Positions 14,021 through 22,901 are shown, numbered from the stretch's first letter. The stretch: 28,606 bases of DNA from an uncultured Caulobacter sp. (GCF_937900395.1 NZ_CALCDX010000088.1:1-28606); one strand, 5' to 3'. Notes: a model not told the origin generated them from the letters alone. Made by a program: numbers and translations.

Positions 14021-15097
14021 ATGACCTTCGGGCCGGAAACCATCATCCTGGGCGACTGCATCGAGCAGATGAACGCCCTGCCGGAGAAGTCGGTCGACCT
14101 GATCTTCGCCGATCCGCCCTACAATCTTCAGCTGGGCGGCGACCTGCTGCGTCCCGACAATTCCAAGGTCGATGCGGTCGACGACCACTGGGACCAGTTC
14201 GAGAGCTTCGCCGCCTACGACAAGTTCACCCGCGAGTGGCTGAAGGCCGCCCGCCGCGTGCTGAAGGACGACGGCGCGATCTGGGTGATCGGCAGCTATC
14301 ACAACATCTTCCGCGTCGGCGTCGCGGTGCAGGACCTGGGCTTCTGGATCCTGAACGACATCGTCTGGCGCAAGTCCAACCCGATGCCCAACTTCAAGGG
14401 CACCCGCTTCGCCAACGCCCACGAGACCCTGATCTGGGCGTCCAAGAGCCAGAGCGCCAAACGCTACACCTTCAACTACGACGCCCTGAAGATGGCCAAT
14501 GACGAGGTGCAGATGCGCTCGGACTGGACCATCCCGCTGTGCACCGGCGAGGAGCGCATCAAGGGCGCCGACGGCCAGAAGGCGCACCCGACCCAGAAGC
14601 CGGAAGCCCTGCTCTACCGGGTGATCCTGTCGACGACCAAGCCGGGCGACGTGATCCTGGATCCGTTCTTCGGCGTCGGCACCACCGGCGCGGCCGCCAA
14701 GCGCCTGGGCCGCAAGTTCATCGGCATCGAGCGCGAGGCCGAATATCTCGAGCACGCCAAGGCGCGGATTTCCAAGGTCGTGCCGATCGCGCCCGAGGAC
14801 CTCGAGGTCATGGGCAGCAAGCGCGCCGAGCCGCGCGTGCCGTTCGGCACGATCGTCGAGGCCGGCCTGCTGTCGCCGGGCGACACCCTCTACTGCGCCA
14901 AGGGCGAGCGCGTGGCCAAGGTGCGTCCGGACGGCTCGATCACGGTCGGCGACCTGTCGGGCTCGATCCACAAGATCGGCGCCCTGGTGCAGTCGGCGCC
15001 GGCCTGCAACGGTTGGACCTACTGGCACTTCAAGACCGACAAGGGTCTGGCCCCCATCGACGTCCTGCGCGCCCAGGTCCGGGCGGGGATGAACTAG
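14021..15097 (+). CDS. ccrM: Cell-cycle DNA adenine methyltransferase CcrM (GANTC)
   Basis: The protein has 358 residues. It methylates adenine in GANTC with S-adenosylmethionine late in the cell cycle, resetting hemimethylated DNA. The catalytic motif DPPY is at residues 31-34 (FADPPYNLQLGGDL) and the cofactor motif FFGVG at 216-220 (DPFFGVGTTGAAA), the beta-class order. The C-terminal domain typical of CcrM (VPFGTIVEAGLLSPGDTLY to the end, APIDVLRAQVRAGMN) is complete; it is needed for DNA recognition in C. crescentus. The sequence is extremely close to what I recall of C. crescentus CcrM, with a few substitutions such as Thr at residue 2. GAGGA lies eight bases before the ATG. The leader carries a CtrA-like box and two GANTC sites. 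Confidence 0.97.
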   Translation: MTFGPETIILGDCIEQMNALPEKSVDLIFADPPYNLQLGGDLLRPDNSKVDAVDDHWDQFESFAAYDKFTREWLKAARRVLKDDGAIWVIGSYHNIFRVGVAVQDLGFWILNDIVWRKSNPMPNFKGTRFANAHETLIWASKSQSAKRYTFNYDALKMANDEVQMRSDWTIPLCTGEERIKGADGQKAHPTQKPEALLYRVILSTTKPGDVILDPFFGVGTTGAAAKRLGRKFIGIEREAEYLEHAKARISKVVPIAPEDLEVMGSKRAEPRVPFGTIVEAGLLSPGDTLYCAKGERVAKVRPDGSITVGDLSGSIHKIGALVQSAPACNGWTYWHFKTDKGLAPIDVLRAQVRAGMN

Positions 15098-15244
15098 AGC
15101 GCTTTGTGGGGAAGGGCGTCGGCGTGATCCGACGGCCGGGCGGCCCGGGAAGGCCGCGCGGCTGATCCGCGAGGGGCGGATCGCCTCCCCGCCGGGGCGG
15201 CCAGGACGGATCGGCATTCAAGGCAGCGCTTGAAATCAACAGCT

Positions 15245-15386
15245 CGCCTTCCTGGGCCTTGTGCCCAGGACCCATGTTGGCGGCAGGCTGGACTTTTGAA
15301 GTGACCCGAGGCTGAGCGGCCCAGGGCGCCGGTCAAACTCAGCGGCTGCGGAACGATGGGTCCTGGGCACAAGGCCCAGGAAGGCG
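15245..15386. repeat. 31-bp perfect inverted repeat downstream of ccrM
   Basis: Positions 15245-15275 and 15356-15386 are exact inverted copies, separated by 80 bases. Each arm itself contains CCTGGGC-N6-GCCCAGG type self-pairing. It occupies much of the gene-free stretch 15098-15418 between convergent ccrM and mutY. That stretch also has a small hairpin GATCCGC-GAGGG-GCGGATC (15164-15182). No T-run follows either structure. Confidence 0.9.
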
Positions 15387-15418
15387 GGATGGTTCGCCGC
15401 TTGAATGTCGATCGGCCG

Positions 15419-16492
15419 CTAGAGCAGCCGCTCGGCCGCCCGCGCGGCCTTCAGGAAAACGCTGGGCAGGGCCGAGAGACCCTCGCGCGGAGTCCAGACG
15501 AAGTCGCCGTCGCCTCCATCCTTGTCCTTGGCGGCCGCGAACACGCGAAGCGTCAGCGAGAAGTGGGTGAAGACGTGCTCGACCGCGCCGAGGTCGCGCC
15601 AGGCCCCCGTCATAGGCGCGGCGGCCCGCGCCTCGGCGTCGTCATAGGGCGCCGCCCGCCAATCCGAGGTCGGCAGGCCCAGCATCCCGCCCAGCAGCCC
15701 CTTCGGCGGCCGACGAACCAGGGCCACCTGATCCCCGCGCGTCAGGACATAGGCCACGCCATGCCGACGGGGCCGATCGGCCTTCCTGGCCTTGCGCGGA
15801 TAGGTCTCCGGCGCGCCGCCCTTGAAGGCCTCGCACCAGGCCGAGACCGGGCAGAGGTCGCACAGCGGCCCCTTCGGCTTGCAGACCGTGGCCCCCAAAT
15901 CCATCAGCGCCTGGGCCCAGTCGCCGGGGCGCTCGTCGGTGACCAGCGCGCCCGCCAGCGCCTTCAGTTCGGGCTTGGCGTCGGGCAGCGGCGTCTCGAC
16001 GGCGAACAGCCGCGATATCACCCGCTCGACATTGCCGTCGACCACGTTGGCGGGCCGGTCGAAGGCGATCGCCGCCACGGCCGCGGCGGTGTAGGCGCCG
16101 ACGCCCGGCAGGGCGCGAAGGCCCTCTTCGGTGTCCGGGAAGACGCCGCCGTGCTGGCTGGCGACCGCGCGAGCGCAGGCCAGCAGGTTGCGGGCGCGGG
16201 CGTAGTAGCCAAGCCCCGCCCAGGCGGCCATCAGGTCGCCGTCCTCGACCGCCGCGAGATCCGAGACCGTCGGCCAGCGTTCGGTGAAGCTCAGAAAGTA
16301 CGGCGTGGCGTGCGGCACGGTGGTCTGCTGCAGCATGACCTCCGACAGCCAGACCCGATAGGGATCGGACCGGACGCCCGCGCGGCGGTCACCGGGCGAC
16401 ACCCGCCAGGCCAGGGCGCGGGCTTGGCGGTCGTACCAGGCCAGCAGGCTTGAGCGGAGGGCGGCGCAATCAAGAGAGACGCTGGCTTTCAT
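15419..16492 (-). CDS. mutY: A/G-specific adenine glycosylase
   Basis: The protein has 357 residues. It removes adenine mispaired with 8-oxoguanine. The catalytic Glu51 lies in LSEVMLQQTTV. The helix-hairpin-helix LPGVGAYTAAAVAAIAF is followed by VVDGNVERVISR, which holds the conserved Asp. The Fe-S cluster cysteines have the C-x6-C-x2-C-x5-C spacing in CKPKGPLCDLCPVSAWC. The C-terminal Nudix-like recognition domain begins near ADRPRRHGVAYVL and contains the VEHVFTHFSLTL motif. The ATG at 16492 is chosen; the open frame continues upstream to 16963 only as an antisense extension over the DUF721 gene. An AGGAG lies upstream of the start. It is divergent from the DUF721 gene, 49 bases away. Confidence 0.95.
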   Translation of the reverse strand: MKASVSLDCAALRSSLLAWYDRQARALAWRVSPGDRRAGVRSDPYRVWLSEVMLQQTTVPHATPYFLSFTERWPTVSDLAAVEDGDLMAAWAGLGYYARARNLLACARAVASQHGGVFPDTEEGLRALPGVGAYTAAAVAAIAFDRPANVVDGNVERVISRLFAVETPLPDAKPELKALAGALVTDERPGDWAQALMDLGATVCKPKGPLCDLCPVSAWCEAFKGGAPETYPRKARKADRPRRHGVAYVLTRGDQVALVRRPPKGLLGGMLGLPTSDWRAAPYDDAEARAAAPMTGAWRDLGAVEHVFTHFSLTLRVFAAAKDKDGGDGDFVWTPREGLSALPSVFLKAARAAERLL

Positions 16493-16526
16493 CGTCTCCT
16501 CGCCTACCGCGAAGAACGGTCCGCAT

Positions 16527-16533
16527 GCTAGTC
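16527..16533 (+). promoter_or_regulatory. Candidate leaderless -10 of the DUF721 gene
   Basis: GCTAGTC matches GCTANAWC closely. With TAGTCT as hexamer (16529-16534), transcription would start at about 16541, one base before the ATG at 16542. Confidence 0.45.
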
Positions 16534-16541
16534 TTCCCGCC

Positions 16542-17084
16542 ATGGCCCGCCGCCCCCTGCCCAGCCCCGAAGAAGCGATCGCGATCCTGCGCGACAAGCG
16601 CACCCGGCCGCCGCGCCGCCCGCCGCCGCCGGCCGGAAAGAGCCTGGCGCCGCTGCTGAAGGATCTGGAGAACCGCTTCGGCCAGGGCCCGGCCGCCTTG
16701 CAGACCCGCTGGCGCGAGATCGTCGGCGACACCCTGGCGCGGCGCACCGAGCCGGTCCGCATCATCAAGGGCCGCAACGGCGAAGGCGGTGCGCTGGAGC
16801 TGCGGGTCGATGGTCCCATGGCCTCGCTGATCCAGCACCAGGCGCCGCAGATCACCGCTCGGCTGGACATGCTGCTGGGCAAGGGCGTGGTCACCCGCCT
16901 GCGCATCGTCCAGGGGCCGGTCAAGGCCGCCGCCGCGCCGGTCGCCCAGCGTCCGCGCCGCAAGCCGCCGCTGGACGCCGCGCTTGAGAAGGAGCTGGCC
17001 GACAGCCTGGCCGAGCAACCTGACGGCGGGCTGAAGCAGGCGCTGCTGAAACTGGGCCGAGGCGTGCTGGCCTCTAACCGCTGA
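16542..17084 (+). CDS. DUF721 family protein (DciA-like)
   Basis: The protein has 180 residues. The N-terminus is basic and Pro-rich (TRPPRRPPPPAGKSLAPLL). The DUF721 core follows from about residue 35 to 130: LLKDLENRFGQGPAALQTRWREIVGDTLARRTEPVRI, ALELRVDGPMASLIQHQAPQI and a hydrophobic helix LDMLLGKGVVTRLRIVQG. A charged C-terminal tail follows. Members of this family include DciA, the ancestral loader of the DnaB replicative helicase found where DnaC is absent; the function here is inferred from family. It is divergent from mutY and about 140 bases before the dsbA-like genes. The start is supported by a -10 element directly upstream. Confidence 0.85.
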   Translation: MARRPLPSPEEAIAILRDKRTRPPRRPPPPAGKSLAPLLKDLENRFGQGPAALQTRWREIVGDTLARRTEPVRIIKGRNGEGGALELRVDGPMASLIQHQAPQITARLDMLLGKGVVTRLRIVQGPVKAAAAPVAQRPRRKPPLDAALEKELADSLAEQPDGGLKQALLKLGRGVLASNR

Positions 17085-17222
17085 AGCGTCGCCGCCGAGG
17101 CCGGGCGAGACCATTGACAACCACGCCTCGCTCGCGCTCTTGCCCTAGTCTGCGTTGAGCCCTTTTCCCTTCGAAACGAGAATCGGGCTTAAGTTTCCAA
17201 TCGACCGCCGAAGGGCCATTTG

Positions 17223-17840
17223 ATGCGTTCGCTGATCAGCCGAGTCACCCTTGTCGCCGCGCTCGCCGCGGGCCTCGCCAGCTGCGGTCCCAAGGGCGAG
17301 ACTATCACCGCCGACGACATGACCCAGGGCAACCCGAACGCCAAGGTCACGGTCGTCGAATACGCCTCGGCCTCGTGCAGCCACTGCGCCGAATGGAACG
17401 AGGAGGTCTACCCGGCCTTCAAGGCCAAATACATCGACACCGGCAAGGTCAACTACGTCTATCGCGAGATCCTGACCCCGCCGCAGGAGGTGGCGGCCGC
17501 CGCCTTCCTGATGGCCCGCTGCGCCGGCAAGGATAAGTACTTCCAGGTCGTGGACTCGGTCTATCGCGCCCAGCATCAGATGTTCCAGACGGGCCAGTTC
17601 CGCGAGGGCCTGCTGACCGTCGCCCAGTCGGCCGGCATGACCGAAGAGCAATTCAACGCCTGCGTCACCGACGAGAAGGCGCTGAAGGCCCTGAACGATC
17701 GGGTCCAGAAGTACAGTCAGGAAGCCAAGATCCAGGGCACGCCCACCTTTGTCGTCAACGGCAAGAAGGTCGGTTCGGAAGAGGGCGGCGCGCGCACCCT
17801 GGCCGAGCTGGACGCGGCCATCGCGGAAGCCTCGAAGTAA
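17223..17840 (+). CDS. DsbA-like thioredoxin-fold lipoprotein
   Basis: The protein has 205 residues from ATG 17223; a TTG directly before it is also in frame. A signal peptide ends in the lipobox LASC, so Cys21 is probably lipidated. The active site CSHC is at residues 52-55 in VVEYASASCSHCAEW, and the cis-Pro loop is GTPTFVVNGKK. This fits the DsbA/Com1-like thiol oxidoreductases that form or shuffle disulfides in the periplasm. The stop TAA overlaps the ATG of the next DsbA-like gene by one base, so they are coupled. TTGACA at 17114 is a possible -35, without a well-spaced -10. Confidence 0.9.
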   Translation: MRSLISRVTLVAALAAGLASCGPKGETITADDMTQGNPNAKVTVVEYASASCSHCAEWNEEVYPAFKAKYIDTGKVNYVYREILTPPQEVAAAAFLMARCAGKDKYFQVVDSVYRAQHQMFQTGQFREGLLTVAQSAGMTEEQFNACVTDEKALKALNDRVQKYSQEAKIQGTPTFVVNGKKVGSEEGGARTLAELDAAIAEASK

Positions 17841-18457
17841 TGACCCTGGACCGGCGCGCCTTGATCGTCTCGGGCTTGGCCGTCCCCGGCCTTGTGCTTG
17901 GGGCGGCGCCGGCGGCCGCGCGCGCCGCCTCCTTGCCGCCGGTTCCGGGCGAGATGGTGATGGGCTCGCCCAGCGCGCCGGTCCAGTTCGTCGTCTATGC
18001 CTCGGCCAGCTGTCCGCACTGCGCTCACTGGTGGACCGACATCCTGCCGCAGGTTCGCAAGGGCTTCATCGACACCGGCAAGGTGCGCATGGTCTTCCGC
18101 GAATTCCTGACCCCGCCGCCCGAATTCGCCGCCGCGGGCTTCATCCTGGCGCGCCGGATCCCCGGCAAGTACTTCGACGTCCTGACCACCGTCTTCGAGA
18201 AGCAGGCGGCGATCTACGAGAGCGAGAAGCTCTGGGAAGGGCTGGAGGCGATCGGCCAGCAATATGGCCTGACCGCGCAACAGTTCGCCGAAGCTCTGCG
18301 CGATCCCAAGGCGCTGGACGCCGTCAACGCCCGCTTCGCCCGCGCCCAGACGGACGGGATCGAGGGCACGCCGACCTTCTTCGTGGCCGGCGCCCAGGTC
18401 GACGGTACGGACTTCGCCGCCCTGTCGCGCGCCTTCGCCGTCGCGGCGAAGGGCTGA
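17840..18457 (+). CDS. Second DsbA-like thioredoxin-fold protein (exported)
   Basis: The protein has 205 residues. The N-terminus LDRRALIVSGLAVPGLVLGAA has a twin Arg before the hydrophobic stretch; export may be by Tat or Sec, and cleavage is likely after ARA near residue 29. The active site CPHC is at residues 58-61 (VYASASCPHCAHW) and the cis-Pro loop is GTPTFFVAGAQ. It is clearly paralogous to the upstream lipoprotein, sharing YASASCxHC, KGFIDTGKV and REFLTPP, but is soluble rather than lipidated and has CPHC instead of CSHC. That suggests different redox potentials or partners. It ends 19 bases before smc. Confidence 0.9.
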   Translation: MTLDRRALIVSGLAVPGLVLGAAPAAARAASLPPVPGEMVMGSPSAPVQFVVYASASCPHCAHWWTDILPQVRKGFIDTGKVRMVFREFLTPPPEFAAAGFILARRIPGKYFDVLTTVFEKQAAIYESEKLWEGLEAIGQQYGLTAQQFAEALRDPKALDAVNARFARAQTDGIEGTPTFFVAGAQVDGTDFAALSRAFAVAAKG

Positions 18458-18476
18458 GGACGAAGGGGACCGCCTC

Positions 18477-21400
18477 GTGCAGTTCCAGCGCCTTCGCCTC
18501 TCGGGCTTCAAGTCCTTCGTTGAGCCGACCGAGTTCCGGATCGAGCCGGGCCTGACCGGCATCGTCGGCCCGAACGGCTGCGGCAAGTCGAACCTCCTGG
18601 AAGCCCTGCGCTGGGTGATGGGCGCCAACTCGGCCAAGGCGATGCGCGCCGGCGGCATGGACGACGTGATCTTCGCCGGCAGCGGCGCGCGGCCGCCGCG
18701 CAACCACGCCGACGTGGCCCTGACCATAGACAACGCCGATCGCACCGCCCCGGCCCAGTTCAACGACGACCCCGTCCTGGAGGTCGTGCGCCGGATCGAT
18801 CGCGGCTCGGGCTCGACCTACAAGATCAACGGCCGCGAGGTGCGGGCTCGCGACGTCCAGCTGCTGTTCGCCGACGCCTCCACCGGCGCCAATTCGCCCG
18901 CCCTGGTCCGCCAGGGCCAGATCAGCGAGCTGATCGGCGCCAAGCCGCAGAACCGCCGCCGCATCCTGGAAGAGGCCGCGGGCGTCTCGGGCCTGCACAC
19001 CCGCCGCCACGAGGCCGAGCTGCGCCTGCGCGCCGCCGAGGCCAACCTCGCGCGCCTGGACGACGTCGCCCGCGAGCTTGAGACGGCCCTGAACCGCCTC
19101 AAGCGCGAAGCCCGCCAAGCCGAGAAGTACAAGCGCCTGTCGGCCGAGATCCGCGCCGTGCAAGGCGCGGTGCTCTACACCCGCTGGACCGAGGCGCGCG
19201 ACACGCTGGAGCGCACCCAGCGCGAGGCGACTGAGGCCGCGCGCCTCGTCGAGGAGACCGCTCGCGCCAGCGCCGCCGCCCAGGTGGCGATCACCGAGGC
19301 CGAAGCCGCCATGCCGCCGCTGCGGGAAGAGGCGACGATCGCCCAGGCGATCCTCGGCCAACTGGCCATCCAGAAGGACCGCGCCGAGCGCGAGGCCGAG
19401 GCCGCCGCCGCCGAGTTCGAGCGCCTGAAGAACGACCTCGCCCGCATCGAGGCCGACCGCGCCCGCGAACAACAGGCCAAGGAGGACGCCGCCGCCGCCC
19501 TCGCCCGCATCGACGCCGAGCTGGAAGAAGTCCGCGCCCTGGTCGCCGCCGCGCCCGAGCGCGGTCCCGAGCTGGAGGCCGCCGCCAAGGCCGCCGAGGC
19601 CGCCCGCGCCGCCGCCGAAACCCAGGTCGAGCAGTTGGCCGCTCGCGTCGCCGCCGAGGAGGCGCAGTTCCGCGCCGCCGCCACGCGCCTCTCCGAAGCC
19701 GACGCCCGCGCCAGCCGCACCAACCGCGCCCTCGACCAGGCCAAGGCAGAACGGGCCGCGATCGGCCCCGAGGTCGATCCCGCCGCCGCCGACGCCCGCC
19801 AGCGTTTCGCCAACGCCGAGGCCGCCCTCGCCGCCGCCCGCGCCGCCCTGGAGGAAGCCGAGGCCGAGCGCGTCAAGGCCGCCGAGCACGAGGCCCAGGC
19901 CCGCCAGCGGGCCCGCAATGTCGAGGACCAGCTGGGCCGCCTGCGCACCGAGGCCCGAGGCCTGGCCCAGCTGACCGCCCCCCGCGCCAAGAGCGGCCAT
20001 GCACCGGCGCTGGACAGCGTCTCGCCCGACAAGGGCTATGGCGCGGCCCTGGCCGCCGCCTTGGGTGATGATCTCGACGCCGCGCTCGATCCGAAGGCGC
20101 CGTCCTACTGGGGTGGCGCGCAGGTCTCGGCGCCGGTATGGCCCGAAGGAGCCCAGCCGCTGGTCCCGCTGGTCAAGGCGCCGCCCGAACTGGTCGCTCG
20201 TCTCTCGCACGTGGCCGTCGTGGCCCGCGCCGACGGCGACCGGCTGCAGAAGAGCCTGAAGCCCGGCATGCGCCTGGTCTCCATCGAGGGCGACCTATGG
20301 CGGTGGGACGGCTTTGTCGCGCGCGCCGATGCGCCCAAGCCCGCCGCCATCCGTCTGGAGCAGCGCACGCGCCTCGCCGAGGTCGAGGCCGAGATCGACG
20401 TTCTGGCTCCGCGCGCCGAGGCGACCGCGGCCGCCCTGAAGACCGCCGCCGACCGCATGCGGGCGGTCGAGGAGCTGCTGCGCGACAAGCGACGCGGCCC
20501 GCCCGACGCCGAGCGCCTGCTGACCCAGGCCCGCGAGCAGGTCGCCAAGTTCGAGCGCGAGCAGGCGCTGCGCGCCGCCCGGGCCCAGTCGCTGGACGAC
20601 ACCATCGCCCGCTTCGAGGCCGAAAAGGCCGAGGCCGACGCGGCCCTCGCCGAAGCCCGTGACGCCCATGCCGCCGCCCAGACCTCGGGCGATCTTCAGC
20701 CGCAACTGGCGGAGGCGCGCCAGGTGGCCGCCAAGGCGCGCGAGGCCGCCAGCGCGGCCCGCACCGCCCTCGACCTCGAGACCCGCGAACGCGCCGGCCG
20801 CCAGCGCCGCCTGGAAAGCCTGGAGCGCGACCGCGTCGACTGGGCCAAGCGCGCCGAGACCGCCGCCAAGCGCGCGGAATCGCTGGAAAGCGACCGCGTG
20901 AAAGCCGCGGCCGCCCTTGAAGCCGCCCGCGAGGCGCCGGCTGTCCTGCAGGAAAGGCTGGTCGCCCTGCTCGACGAGTTCGCCGCCGCCGAGGCCCGCC
21001 GCGCCAAGGCCAGCGACGCCCTGGAGACCGCCGAGACCAACCGCGTCAACGCCGACCGCGCCGCCCGGGCCGCCGAGCAGGCCGCCGGCGAGGCCCGCGA
21101 GAGGCGCGCCGCCTTGGTCGCCCACCTGGACGGCGCCCGCCAGCGCTACGCCGAGGTCGCTACCGCCATCCGCGAGCAGGCCCGCATGGAGCCCGAGGAG
21201 CTGGGCCGCCACGTCGCCGGCGAGGCCGTGGCCGTGCCGAAGGACGCGGCCGGCGTGGAAGCTCACCTGTTCGCGCTCGAAAGAGAGCGCGACGCCATCG
21301 GCCCGGTGAACCTGCGCGCCGAGGAAGAGGCCCAGGAATATGCCGGCCGCCTGGAGATCATGCGGACCGAGCGCGCCGACCTGTCGGGCGCGGTGACCAA

Positions 21401-21920
21401 GCTGCGCGCCGGCATCGAGGAGCTGAACGCCGAAGGGCGCGAGCGCCTGCTGGCCGCCTTCGACGTGATCAACGCCAATTTCCAGACCCTCTTCCAGGCC
21501 CTGTTCGGCGGCGGCCAGGCCGAGCTGAAGTTGATCGAGAGCGACGATCCGCTCGAAGCCGGTCTCGAGATCTACGCCTGCCCGCCCGGCAAGCGCCTGG
21601 CCAGCATGAGCCTGATGAGCGGCGGCGAGCAGGCCCTGACCGCCAGCGCCCTGATCTTCGGCGTCTTCCTGGCCAATCCGGCGCCGATCTGCGTGCTGGA
21701 CGAAGTGGACGCGCCGCTCGATGACGCCAATGTCGACCGCTACTGCAACATGCTCGACGAGATGCGCCGCCGCACCCAGACGCGCTTCATCGCCATCACC
21801 CACAACCCGGTGACCATGAGCCGGATGGACCGCCTGTTCGGCGTGACCATGGCCGAGCGCGGGGTGAGCCAACTGGTCAGCGTGGATCTGAGCACGGCCG
21901 AGAAGCTGGTGGCGGCCTAG
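18477..21920 (+). CDS. smc: Chromosome segregation ATPase SMC
   Basis: The protein has 1147 residues from GTG 18477. It is the condensin ATPase that organises and helps separate chromosomes. The Walker A GPNGCGKSN is at residues 31-39, after LSGFKSFVEPTEF. Long coiled coils rich in Ala, Glu and Arg run to a hinge near residues 505-620 (VSPDKGYGAALAAALGDDLDAAL to WRWDGFVARAD) and back. The ABC signature SGGEQ is at 1048-1052 and Walker B ICVLDE at 1071-1076, followed by DAPLDD and THNP. Length is normal. The repetitive GCC/GAG coding creates long open frames on the opposite strand that are not genes. The start GTG follows the dsbA-like stop by 19 bases, so smc may be expressed with that pair. 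Confidence 0.97.
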   Translation: MQFQRLRLSGFKSFVEPTEFRIEPGLTGIVGPNGCGKSNLLEALRWVMGANSAKAMRAGGMDDVIFAGSGARPPRNHADVALTIDNADRTAPAQFNDDPVLEVVRRIDRGSGSTYKINGREVRARDVQLLFADASTGANSPALVRQGQISELIGAKPQNRRRILEEAAGVSGLHTRRHEAELRLRAAEANLARLDDVARELETALNRLKREARQAEKYKRLSAEIRAVQGAVLYTRWTEARDTLERTQREATEAARLVEETARASAAAQVAITEAEAAMPPLREEATIAQAILGQLAIQKDRAEREAEAAAAEFERLKNDLARIEADRAREQQAKEDAAAALARIDAELEEVRALVAAAPERGPELEAAAKAAEAARAAAETQVEQLAARVAAEEAQFRAAATRLSEADARASRTNRALDQAKAERAAIGPEVDPAAADARQRFANAEAALAAARAALEEAEAERVKAAEHEAQARQRARNVEDQLGRLRTEARGLAQLTAPRAKSGHAPALDSVSPDKGYGAALAAALGDDLDAALDPKAPSYWGGAQVSAPVWPEGAQPLVPLVKAPPELVARLSHVAVVARADGDRLQKSLKPGMRLVSIEGDLWRWDGFVARADAPKPAAIRLEQRTRLAEVEAEIDVLAPRAEATAAALKTAADRMRAVEELLRDKRRGPPDAERLLTQAREQVAKFEREQALRAARAQSLDDTIARFEAEKAEADAALAEARDAHAAAQTSGDLQPQLAEARQVAAKAREAASAARTALDLETRERAGRQRRLESLERDRVDWAKRAETAAKRAESLESDRVKAAAALEAAREAPAVLQERLVALLDEFAAAEARRAKASDALETAETNRVNADRAARAAEQAAGEARERRAALVAHLDGARQRYAEVATAIREQARMEPEELGRHVAGEAVAVPKDAAGVEAHLFALERERDAIGPVNLRAEEEAQEYAGRLEIMRTERADLSGAVTKLRAGIEELNAEGRERLLAAFDVINANFQTLFQALFGGGQAELKLIESDDPLEAGLEIYACPPGKRLASMSLMSGGEQALTASALIFGVFLANPAPICVLDEVDAPLDDANVDRYCNMLDEMRRRTQTRFIAITHNPVTMSRMDRLFGVTMAERGVSQLVSVDLSTAEKLVAA

Positions 21921-21971
21921 GGGCGGTAGCGGACCGGCGGCGCGTTCAGATGAACTAAGGTTTCAATTTCA

Positions 21972-22082
21972 GTGTCATCCCGGAAGCCTCGCAGAGGCTA
22001 TCCGGGACCCAGGGGTTGCATGAGCGCTGTGCAAGCCGCCCCTGGGTCCCGGCTCTCCGCTACGCTACGGCCGGGATGACAC
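21972..22082. repeat. Nested inverted-repeat element between smc and the TSUP gene
   Basis: The outer arms GTGTCATCCCGG (21972-21983) and CCGGGATGACAC (22071-22082) are perfect. An inner pair, CCGGGACCCAGGGG (22002-22015) with CCCCTGGGTCCCGG (22039-22052), is also perfect. A small hairpin AGCCTC-GCA-GAGGCT lies at 21985-21999. The element lies between convergent genes and may end transcription from both sides. Confidence 0.88.
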
Positions 22083-22109
22083 GTGAAAGGGCGGGTTTGC
22101 GAAGACGCG

Positions 22110-22901
22110 CTATCCGCCGATAAGATTCATCACCGCCATCCGCAGCGGATTGGCCGGATCCGCCAGCAGCTTCACCGCCATCGCGCACGAGATCACCACC
22201 AAGAGCGGCCGGATCAGCTTGGGCCCAAAGCGCATGGCGAGCCTCGATCCGACCTGCGCGCCGATGAACGCGCCGACCGCCATCGCCAGGCCCACGGGCC
22301 AGACGACCACGCCCTTCAGCGCGAACAGCGTCAGGCTGCCGAGATTGCTGGCGGCGTTGGCGAGCTTGGTGTGAGCGGTGGCCTTCAGGACGCCATAGCC
22401 CAGCAGGGTGACGATCGCGACCATGTAGAAGGCGCCCGCGCCCGGGCCGAAGATTCCGTCGTAGAAGCCGACCAGCGGCGTGACGAAACAGGCGAACGGA
22501 ATGAGCGCCATGCGCGGGGCGACGTCCTCGCTCTTCAGGGCGCGCGAGAAACCGAAATAGAGGGCGATGGCGATCAGCAGCACGGGCACGATTGCTCGCA
22601 GCAGCTCCGGCGACAGCAGGCTGGCGCACAGGGCGCCGCAAAGCCCCGCGACGGCGGCCGCCAGGGCGACGGGCCAGGCGGTCTTCCAGTCGATCAGGCC
22701 GCGCCGGGCGAAGGCGCTGGTCGAGGAGATGGCGCTGACCGCGCCTTGCAGCTTATTGGTGCCAAGCGCCTGGACGGGCGAGAGACCCGCCAGCAGCAGG
22801 GCGGGCAGGGTGACGAGGCCGCCGCCGCCGGCGATGGCGTCCAGCGCCCCCGCGAGGGCGCCGACCACGAACAGGCTGGCGATGACGTCTAGGGAAACCA
22901 T
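22110..22901 (-). CDS. TSUP family (TauE/SafE) membrane permease
   Basis: The protein has 263 residues. Eight or so membrane helices are visible. The N-terminal repeat contains DAIAGGGGLVTLPALLLAGLSP and the following LGTNKLQ; the second half has FYDGIFGPGAGAFYMVAIVTLLG and AHTKLANAASNLGSL. These paired motifs define the TauE/SafE/TSUP family of sulfite, sulfoacetate or organic-anion exporters and importers. The substrate cannot be read from sequence and no sulfur gene is nearby. The start codon lies inside a 19-bp palindrome (22897-22915) that may affect translation or bind a regulator. The gene is convergent with smc. Confidence 0.9.
   Translation of the reverse strand: MVSLDVIASLFVVGALAGALDAIAGGGGLVTLPALLLAGLSPVQALGTNKLQGAVSAISSTSAFARRGLIDWKTAWPVALAAAVAGLCGALCASLLSPELLRAIVPVLLIAIALYFGFSRALKSEDVAPRMALIPFACFVTPLVGFYDGIFGPGAGAFYMVAIVTLLGYGVLKATAHTKLANAASNLGSLTLFALKGVVVWPVGLAMAVGAFIGAQVGSRLAMRFGPKLIRPLLVVISCAMAVKLLADPANPLRMAVMNLIGG

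Noticed and set aside
16493..16963. N-terminal extension of MutY
   Set aside because: It is antisense to the DUF721 gene, and family homology begins at the ATG at 16492.
18324..20210. A 628-codon open frame on the minus strand, antisense to smc
   Set aside because: It consists of Gly/Leu-rich low-complexity sequence, the mirror of the smc coiled coil, with no motif.
20295..21872. A 525-codon minus-strand frame antisense to smc
   Set aside because: Same cause as the other antisense frames; no recognisable domain.
61..22082. The several repeats as a possible CRISPR array
   Set aside because: They are inverted, of different families and far apart; there are no regularly spaced direct repeats or cas genes.
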